This document shows positions 55,239 through 61,305 of a DNA stretch of 64,000 nt, piece after piece. The notes under the pieces were generated by a model. That model did not search any database, was not told the origin of the DNA, and saw nothing but the letters and a program-made list of their open reading frames with translations. How positions within the stretch are numbered: position 1 is the stretch's first letter; each line of letters begins with the position of its first letter. This DNA comes from Streptomyces cinnabarinus (GTDB taxonomy: Bacteria; Actinomycetota; Actinomycetes; Streptomycetales; Streptomycetaceae): positions 1,736,001-1,800,000 of the forward strand of contig NZ_CP114413.1 in NCBI RefSeq assembly GCF_027270315.1, in the 5' to 3' direction. The translations under genes were made by a program, and so were the position numbers.

Positions 55239-55268
55239 GAAGCCCCCGGCCCTGCGGCCGGGGGCTTC
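55239..55268. terminator. Bidirectional terminator after the tRNA operon
   Basis: A perfect 13-bp stem (GAAGCCCCCGGCC and its complement) with loop CTGC, between the last tRNA and the stop of the convergent zinc-ribbon gene. Confidence 0.88.
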
Positions 55269-55279
55269 ATCGTTCTCGG

Positions 55280-55570
55280 TCAGCTGGAGAACAGCATGTG
55301 GCCGAAGCTCTTGTGGCGCTTGTGGCCGTAGTGGCCGCCGTGCTGCGGGGCACCCCAGGCGGGAGCCGCGGGGGCGGGGGCGGCCGGGTAGGCCTGCGGG
55401 GCGGGCGGTGCCGGCGGCGCGGCCGGCTGGGACCACTGGGACTCCAGGCGGGTCAGGGCCTCCAGCTCGCCGTAGTCGAGGAATATCCCCCGGCAGCCGC
55501 TGCACTGCTCGATCTGGACGCCGTTGCGGTTGTAGGTGTGCATCGGTGCACGGCATTTCGGACACTGCAT
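55280..55570 (-). CDS. TFIIB-type zinc-ribbon protein
   Basis: A 96-residue protein with an N-terminal zinc ribbon (MQCPKCRAPM...EQCSGCRGIFLDYGELEAL, two CxxC knuckles), a Pro/Ala-rich linker, and a His/Lys-rich end (HGGHYGHKRHKSFGHMLF). It belongs to the zf-TFIIB family of unknown role. The ATG at 55570 starts directly at the zinc ribbon; longer in-frame versions are not family-like. Confidence 0.88.
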   Translation of the reverse strand: MQCPKCRAPMHTYNRNGVQIEQCSGCRGIFLDYGELEALTRLESQWSQPAAPPAPPAPQAYPAAPAPAAPAWGAPQHGGHYGHKRHKSFGHMLFSS

Positions 55571-55650
55571 GGTCGGCTCAACTCCTCGCCGGTCGGTCCT
55601 GCTTCGGGTATCGCCAGGACAGACTCTGTCCGGCTGCGGTCGGTTGCACC

Positions 55651-56592
55651 CTACTTGGCGGATTCGCACGTCAACTCGGGCGGGGTGGATGCCATTCGGT
55701 CACAGGCGTCGACAAGGGACCGCTCGATGTCGTCGAGGGGACGGGCGGCCTGGGTCGCCTTGGTGAGCGCGGTGGCGGCGGTCTGGACGGTCAGAGCGCG
55801 GGCCGCGATGTCGAGGGCGGGCCAGGGGTCACCGTGCGGGGGGACCGCAGGGCCGCCCGCCGCGCGGTAGGCGGTGAGGAAGCGGGTCCACTCGTCGGGG
55901 GCCAGGAGGCCGCAGGCGTACCAGGCGGCGGGGCGGGCCAGGTCCCAGGTCGGGGTGCCGGTGCCGAGGTCGTCGACGTCGATGAGTCGCCAGGTTCCGT
56001 GGTCGGCAGGGTGGCGGACGAGCTGGCCGAGATGGAAGTCGCCGTGGCAGAGGGCGGGGGTGATGTCCGGCAACTGCGCCTCGGCTCGGGCCCAGGCCGG
56101 GAGGGCGTGCCAGGCGCGGAGGACGGGCCTGGCGGCGGTGGTCTCCGTGGCCCTCAGCCGCTCGACGGCTCGGGCGGCCTTGGCGGGGCCGCGCATGGGG
56201 GGTGTACCCGGGAGGGGTGGGTGCAGGTGGAGGCGGGCGAGAAGGGCGGCGGCGGCTTCCCAGGGGGCGGTGTCGGGGTTGTTCGGGTCCACGGGTGTGC
56301 CGTAGGGCCAGCAGGTGACGAGGCGGTCGTGGAGGGGGGCGGGGGTGGGGGTGAGCGGGGGCAGGAGGACGTCGGGGAGGGCGGAGGCTGTGGCGAGGCG
56401 GAGGGTGAGCTCGGTGGGGTCGGTGCGGGGCGGGTGCGCCTTCGCGACGGTGTCCGCGTGGCGGACGACCGTGGCGTCGGGGCGGTCGGCGAGCGTGCCG
56501 GTTGCTCCGCAGGGGCAGGCGGTACGGCGGCGGGCGTGGGCGGTTGCCGTGGCGGTGCGGGTCAGCTCCGGCACGAGACTGTTGGCTGTCAC
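55651..56592 (-). CDS. Aminoglycoside phosphotransferase family protein
   Basis: A 313-residue protein of the APH/ChoK kinase-like fold. The catalytic Brenner motif is LCHGDFHLGQLV and the metal-binding motif is LIDVDDLGTGTPTWDLA. The N-terminal lobe is short and has a CPCG pair. Family members phosphorylate antibiotics or small metabolites; this one probably has a housekeeping substrate, and resistance should not be assumed. The start is GTG at 56592. Confidence 0.85.
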   Translation of the reverse strand: MTANSLVPELTRTATATAHARRRTACPCGATGTLADRPDATVVRHADTVAKAHPPRTDPTELTLRLATASALPDVLLPPLTPTPAPLHDRLVTCWPYGTPVDPNNPDTAPWEAAAALLARLHLHPPLPGTPPMRGPAKAARAVERLRATETTAARPVLRAWHALPAWARAEAQLPDITPALCHGDFHLGQLVRHPADHGTWRLIDVDDLGTGTPTWDLARPAAWYACGLLAPDEWTRFLTAYRAAGGPAVPPHGDPWPALDIAARALTVQTAATALTKATQAARPLDDIERSLVDACDRMASTPPELTCESAK

Positions 56593-56674
56593 TTGGCTCC
56601 CTGCGGGGGTGGGTCCGCGCTCACCCGCGCCGGCGGGGCCGTGGTCCTCGTCCAGGACTCGGTGAGGAAAAGGT

Positions 56675-56708
56675 AATGCCGGCGCAGCTCCCCAGCTGCG
56701 CCGGCATT
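56675..56708 (-). terminator. Terminator upstream of the APH-like gene
   Basis: A perfect 15-bp stem (AATGCCGGCGCAGCT and its complement) with loop CCCC and A/T-rich ends. It lies downstream of the small membrane protein gene and before the APH-like gene on the same strand. Confidence 0.85.
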
Positions 56709-56795
56709 GTTGCCGTCCGCCGCACCCCCGTCCCCACGGGGTTTCATGGGTGGATGTCCCCGCCCGGACCGCTCTTCCGGGCCTGGGGTCGCCGC

Positions 56796-56975
56796 TCAGC
56801 GCCCCAGCATCACGCCCACGGACGACGCCTGTGTGGCCACTGTCTCCCAGCCGTCGAAGACGAGGAGAAGCAGGGCCGCCAGGGGAAGGGCCATCAGCGT
56901 CGCCACCAGCGGGTGGCGACGGCCGTCGCGGCGGGGGCGGAGCGCCGTGCGGGTCCGCGGTGCCGTGTAGGCCAT
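56796..56975 (-). CDS. Small single-span membrane protein, 59 aa
   Basis: A 59-residue protein: a basic N-terminus (MAYTAPRTRTALRPRRDGRRHP) and one membrane helix (LVATLMALPLAALLLLVF). The ATG follows GGAGAGGG by a few bases, which supports translation. It has its own downstream hairpin. Function unknown. Confidence 0.75.
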   Translation of the reverse strand: MAYTAPRTRTALRPRRDGRRHPLVATLMALPLAALLLLVFDGWETVATQASSVGVMLGR

Positions 56976-57169
56976 GGTCCCTCTCCTGACCGTTCGGTTG
57001 TCGTGGAGCGGCGGGTGTCTGACCTCGGGGGACGAGTGCTGCACCCGCCGCTTGACCTCAAATCTACGGGCGCGGCCCCCACCGCACGTCATGCCCTCGT
57101 ACCGATTGCCTGGCCTCCCGGAGGATGAGCCATCAGCCGGGGAGTACTCCCCTGGGTGGAGACGAGGTC

Positions 57170-57445
57170 CTAGGACTCGGGGTCTTCCCGGAGGGGGCGC
57201 CCGGTGTGCCCCGGTTTCTCGGAGGCGTCCTCGCGCGGCACCGGCTGCTCCACCAGCGCCAGGACCCGGTTCGCCATGAAGCGGGCCGTACGCACGACTG
57301 ATCCGTTGCGGGTGACTTCGCTCACTTCCACCACGCCTCGACGGACCGCCGTCTCCACCCTGCGGCCCGCTCTGCTCGCCACCATCTCGTAGGTGCGGGT
57401 CGTGTCCCCCGCGTCCACGACTATCTCCACGCGATCACCCTTCAC
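57170..57445 (-). CDS. Conserved small protein, 91 aa, unknown
   Basis: A 91-residue protein from GTG at 57445 (VKGDRVEIVVDAGDTTRTYEM). Residues 1-70 form alternating beta strands with repeated valines (RRVETAVRRGVVEVSEVTRNGSVVRTARF) and the tail is polar and proline-containing. No domain is recognised. It is divergent from the Ser/Thr kinase and might share its promoter region. Confidence 0.75.
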   Translation of the reverse strand: MKGDRVEIVVDAGDTTRTYEMVASRAGRRVETAVRRGVVEVSEVTRNGSVVRTARFMANRVLALVEQPVPREDASEKPGHTGRPLREDPES

Positions 57446-57641
57446 GGGTTCAATCCCCCTTCGTCGGTGGGTGGTTGGCGAGGGCGCACCTACTAAGTGC
57501 GGCTGTCTGTCCGCCCTCTGACCACTCCTCAATTCTCGCACCGGGCACTGACAATCCATCGGGCCGAGAGGGCGCGGCCTCTGCGCGCGGGCGGCCGGGG
57601 AAACGTAAGCTGTGGCTCGTCACAGGGACCGGGCAGCGGGG

Positions 57642-59036
57642 ATGAACATGGCGATGATGCGCCTGAGGCGCGAGGACCCGCGCGTCGTCGGCTCGTTCAG
57701 GCTTCACAGGCGGCTCGGCGCGGGCGGTATGGGCGTGGTCTACCTGGGCTCCGACAAGAAGGGGCAGCGGGTCGCGCTGAAGGTCATCCGGCCGGATCTG
57801 GCCGAGGACCAGGAGTTCCGGTCGCGGTTCGCGCGTGAGGTGTCCGCCGCCCGCCGGATCAGGGGCGGTTGCACCGCGCGCCTCGTCGCCGCGGATCTCG
57901 ACGCCGACCGGCCGTGGTTCGCCACGCAGTACGTGCCGGGACCGTCCCTGCACGACAAGGTCGTCGACGAGGGTTCGCTGGTCGCCGCCGAGGTCGCCGC
58001 GATCGGGGCCGCCCTGTCGGAGGGGCTGGTCGCGGTCCACGAGGCCGGGGTCGTGCACCGGGATCTGAAGCCGTCCAACATCCTGCTGTCCCCGAAGGGC
58101 CCGCGGATCATCGACTTCGGCATCGCCTGGGCCACCGGGGCCTCCACGCTCACTCATGTCGGTACGGCGGTGGGCTCCCCCGGCTTCCTCGCGCCGGAGC
58201 AGGTGCGCGGCGCGGCGGTCACACCGGCCACGGACGTGTTCTCTCTCGGGGCGACCCTGGCGTACGCCTCGATGGGCGACTCGCCCTTCGGGCACGGCAG
58301 TTCCGAGGTGATGCTGTACCGCGTGGTGCACGAGGAGCCGCAGTTGCACGGCGTGCCCGACGCGCTGGCGCCGCTGGTGCGGGCCTGTCTCGCCAAGGAT
58401 CCCGAGGAGCGGCCGACCACGCTCCAGCTGTCGCTGCGGCTGAAGGAGATCGCGGCCCGTGAGGCGCAGGGGCTCACGGAGCTGCGACCGCCCGCGCCAC
58501 GCACCGGCGAGACGGACCGGCCGACCGGCCGGCTCGCCGAGACCTACCCGGAGCGCGGCCAGCGGCGCCCGCAGGGCACACAGGGGAGACCGGCCCCCCG
58601 TGGCACCGGCTCGTCCTCGCGCGGTCCCGCTCCGGCCCGGGGCGGCAGCGCCTCGCGCGGTGGCGGACCGGCCTCCTCGTCCGGCCGGTCCGGGCCGCGG
58701 CCCACGCCCCCGTCGCGGAACACCGGGCGCACGGGCAACGGCGGCAGGACCGCGCCGGGCAGTGGCACCGGACGTCCGGCCCCGCGGAACACCGGCACGG
58801 GCCGTCGGCCCGCCAATCCGCAGTTGCTGCGTCAGCGGCTGTTCGTGTTCGTCGTGGTGACCCTGCTGGTCGCGCTCGGCATCGCGGCCGCCCAGGGCTG
58901 TCAGGGCCCGAGCCGGGGCAGCGGCGGCGAGCGGGGTGTCGTACGGCAGGAGCGGTCGGCCGCTCCGACGCCCGGTGCGGAGCCGGGCGCCGGAGTCGCC
59001 GGCTATGTCTCCGGGCGGCCCGTCGCCACCGCGTAG
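57642..59036 (+). CDS. Membrane Ser/Thr protein kinase without PASTA repeats
   Basis: A 464-residue Hanks-type kinase. The P-loop is GAGGMG (26-31), the catalytic lysine Lys47 (VALKVI), the loop HRDLKPSN (139-146) and DFG 158-160; all are intact. A 120-residue Arg/Gly/Pro/Ser-rich linker joins the kinase to one TM at about 401-419 and a 44-residue extracytoplasmic tail with no PASTA or other sensor domain. The ATG at 57642 follows a GGGG stretch. Its stop overlaps the 3' end of the convergent methyltransferase gene by 34 bases. Confidence 0.92.
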   Translation: MNMAMMRLRREDPRVVGSFRLHRRLGAGGMGVVYLGSDKKGQRVALKVIRPDLAEDQEFRSRFAREVSAARRIRGGCTARLVAADLDADRPWFATQYVPGPSLHDKVVDEGSLVAAEVAAIGAALSEGLVAVHEAGVVHRDLKPSNILLSPKGPRIIDFGIAWATGASTLTHVGTAVGSPGFLAPEQVRGAAVTPATDVFSLGATLAYASMGDSPFGHGSSEVMLYRVVHEEPQLHGVPDALAPLVRACLAKDPEERPTTLQLSLRLKEIAAREAQGLTELRPPAPRTGETDRPTGRLAETYPERGQRRPQGTQGRPAPRGTGSSSRGPAPARGGSASRGGGPASSSGRSGPRPTPPSRNTGRTGNGGRTAPGSGTGRPAPRNTGTGRRPANPQLLRQRLFVFVVVTLLVALGIAAAQGCQGPSRGSGGERGVVRQERSAAPTPGAEPGAGVAGYVSGRPVATA

Positions 59037-59821
59037 AAGGCGACCGCGGCCGCCGCGCCCACGTTGAGGGAGTCGACGCCGTGGGCCATGGGGATGCGGA
59101 CCCACTCGTCCGCGGCGATCAGGGCCTGGCGGGAGAGGCCGTCGCCCTCGGCGCCGAGCATCAGGGCGACGCGGTCCATCTTGTGCGGGGCGGCCTCGTC
59201 GAGGGACTTGGCCTTCTCGTCCGGGGTGAGGGCGAGCAGCGTGAATCCGGCCTCGCGGACCGACTCCAGGCTCTTGGGCCAGGTGTCGAGACGGGCGTAG
59301 GGGACGGAGAAGACCGCGCCCATCGAGACCTTCACGCTACGGCGGTACAGCGGGTCCGCGCAGTCCGGTGAGAGCAGGACCGCGTCCATGCCGAGCGCCG
59401 CCGCGGACCGGAAGATGGCGCCGATGTTCGTGTGGTCGTTGACCGACTCCATGACGACCACCCGGCGGGCGGTCTGGAGCAGGTCGGCGGCCGTGGGCAG
59501 CGGCTTGCGCTGCATGGAGGCGAGCGCGCCGCGGTGCACGTGGTACCCGGTGACCCGCTCGGCGAGCTCCGGGCTCACCGCGTAGACGGGGGCCGGGAGT
59601 TCGTCGATGACGTCGCGCATGACGTCGACCCACTTGGCGGACAGAAGCATCGAGCGCATCTCGTAGCCCGCGTCCTTCGCTCTGCGGATGACCTTCTCGC
59701 CCTCGGCGATGAACAGGCCCTCGGCGGGTTCGCGCTTGCGCCGCAGTTCTACGTCGGTCAGACCCGTGTAGTCGCGCAGGCGCGGGTCGTCGGGATCCTC
59801 GACGGTGATGAGATCGGCCAC
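59003..59821 (-). CDS. SpoU/TrmH-family RNA 2'-O-methyltransferase
   Basis: A 272-residue SPOUT methyltransferase with an N-terminal RNA-binding domain (LFIAEGEKVIRRAKDAGYE) and the knotted SAM domain with its three motifs (ESVNDHTNIGAIFRSA, LMLGAEGDGLS, IPMAHGVDSLNVGAAAAV). The target could be 23S rRNA or tRNA. The start is GTG. The last 34 bases overlap the end of the kinase gene on the other strand. Confidence 0.93.
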   Translation of the reverse strand: MADLITVEDPDDPRLRDYTGLTDVELRRKREPAEGLFIAEGEKVIRRAKDAGYEMRSMLLSAKWVDVMRDVIDELPAPVYAVSPELAERVTGYHVHRGALASMQRKPLPTAADLLQTARRVVVMESVNDHTNIGAIFRSAAALGMDAVLLSPDCADPLYRRSVKVSMGAVFSVPYARLDTWPKSLESVREAGFTLLALTPDEKAKSLDEAAPHKMDRVALMLGAEGDGLSRQALIAADEWVRIPMAHGVDSLNVGAAAAVAFYAVATGRPET

Positions 59822-59885
59822 AGAGTGATACTGCCTTGTCGTGCGTGCGGTGCCAACGGCCCGGAAGCGGGTGAGTTACCTCGGG

Positions 59886-61118
59886 TTACGCCTGGGTGGC
59901 CGGGCCGACCCTGACGACCTCGCCGATGACGATCACCGCCGGCGGCTTGACCTCCTGCGTGACGACCGCCTCGGCGGCCGTGGCGAGGGTCGCGTCGACG
60001 CGGCGCTGGGCGGCGGTCGTGCCCTCCTGGATCAGGGCGACGGGGGTGTCCGGGGACTTGCCGTGTGCGATGAGCGTCTCGGCGACCTTCCCGATCGTGC
60101 CGACGCCCATGAGGATCACCAGCGTGCCGGTCAGCTTGGCGAGGGAGGGCCAGTCGACCAGGGAGCGCTCGTCGTCGGGGGCGATGTGGCCGCTGACGAC
60201 CGTGAACTCGTGGGCCACGCCGCGGTGGGTGACGGGGATGCCCGCGGCGCCCGGGACCGAGATCGAGCTGGAGATGCCGGGGACGACGGTGCACGGGATG
60301 CCGGCCTCGGCGAGCGCCTTGACCTCCTCCATGCCACGGCCGTAGACGAAGGGGTCGCCGCCCTTGAGGCGGACCACCGACCTGCCCTGCTTGGCGTGTT
60401 CGATCAGGGCGTTGTTGATGGCCTCCTGGGCCATGAACCGGCCGTACGGGAGCTTCGCCGCGTCGATGACCTCGACGCTGGTGGGCAGTTCGGCGAGGAG
60501 GTCGCGCGGGCCGAGGTGGTCGGTGATGACGACGTCGGCCTCGGCGAGCAGGCGGCGTCCGCGGACGGTGATCAGGTCCGGGTCGCCGGGGCCGCCGCCG
60601 ACCAGGGCGACGCCGGGGGTGCGGGTGCGGTGGTGGGGGGCGACGAGGCTGCCGTCGCGCAGGCCCTCCACGACCGCGTCGCGGATGGCGGCGGTGTGGC
60701 GGGGGTCGCGGGACTTGGTGTCGGTGGTGAGGATCGCGACGGTGACGCCCTCGCTGTGGCCGGTGGCGGGGGTCCAGGCGGTGGCCTGGTCGGCGTCGTC
60801 GGCGCGGACGCACCAGACGCGGTGGCGCTCCGCCTCGGCGGAGGCCCGGGTGTTCGCTTCCGTGTCGCTGGTGGCGATGAGGGCGTACCAGGCGTCCGCG
60901 AGGTCGCCGTCCTCGTAGGGGCGCCGGTGCCAGGTGATCTCACCGGCGTCGGCGATGGCCTCGACGGAGGGGGTCGCCTCGGGGGACACGAGGTGGATGT
61001 CGGCGCCGGACGCGATGAGGGCGGGGAGGCGGCGCTGGGCCACCTGGCCGCCGCCGATGACGACGACGCGGCGGCCGGTGAGGCGGAGGCCTACGGGGTA
61101 GGCGGGGTTTTCGGCCAT
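59886..61118 (-). CDS. cobA: Siroheme synthase N-domain fused to uroporphyrinogen-III C-methyltransferase
   Basis: A 410-residue fusion. Residues 1-150 are the CysG-type precorrin-2 dehydrogenase/ferrochelatase (VVVIGGGQVAQRR at 18-30). Residues about 168-410 are the SUMT domain with VGGGPGDPDLIT, VVRLKGGDPFVYGRG and GVAHEFTVVSGH motifs. It methylates uroporphyrinogen III at C2 and C7 to precorrin-2, entry to siroheme and cobalamin. The next gene downstream on the strand is the methyltransferase; cobT lies upstream across a hairpin. Confidence 0.95.
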   Translation of the reverse strand: MAENPAYPVGLRLTGRRVVVIGGGQVAQRRLPALIASGADIHLVSPEATPSVEAIADAGEITWHRRPYEDGDLADAWYALIATSDTEANTRASAEAERHRVWCVRADDADQATAWTPATGHSEGVTVAILTTDTKSRDPRHTAAIRDAVVEGLRDGSLVAPHHRTRTPGVALVGGGPGDPDLITVRGRRLLAEADVVITDHLGPRDLLAELPTSVEVIDAAKLPYGRFMAQEAINNALIEHAKQGRSVVRLKGGDPFVYGRGMEEVKALAEAGIPCTVVPGISSSISVPGAAGIPVTHRGVAHEFTVVSGHIAPDDERSLVDWPSLAKLTGTLVILMGVGTIGKVAETLIAHGKSPDTPVALIQEGTTAAQRRVDATLATAAEAVVTQEVKPPAVIVIGEVVRVGPATQA

Positions 61119-61262
61119 GAGGGTGCGCTCCTCGTACAGGCGGCGGTGCGGCGGGCGTGCTGCGGCGTTGAAGCGGCCCTGACGTGCGGATTTTACGGCG
61201 CGTGCGGGGTGGGTGGCTCGGGCGGGTGGGTTTTCCTTCCCCCAGCCCGCCCCGTCCCGAAA

Positions 61263-61281
61263 CCGGGGGCTCCGCCCCCGG
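61263..61281 (-). terminator. Terminator hairpin downstream of cobT
   Basis: An eight-bp stem CCGGGGGC/GCCCCCGG with loop TCC, 25 bases past the cobT stop. The GGGGGCTCCGCCCCC core is a hairpin type seen repeatedly at Streptomyces gene ends. Confidence 0.75.
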
Positions 61282-61305
61282 CCCTCCTGACGTGCGGTCC
61301 GTGGC

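Noticed and set aside
55651..56592. Antibiotic resistance by the APH-fold protein
   Set aside because: The kinase motifs show only the fold; the sequence gives no specific link to a known resistance enzyme.
61119..61305. Cobalamin riboswitch near cobA/cobT
   Set aside because: No B12-box-like sequence or multi-helix leader is visible here; the space holds only a terminator hairpin and promoter DNA. The region upstream of cobT is outside the window.
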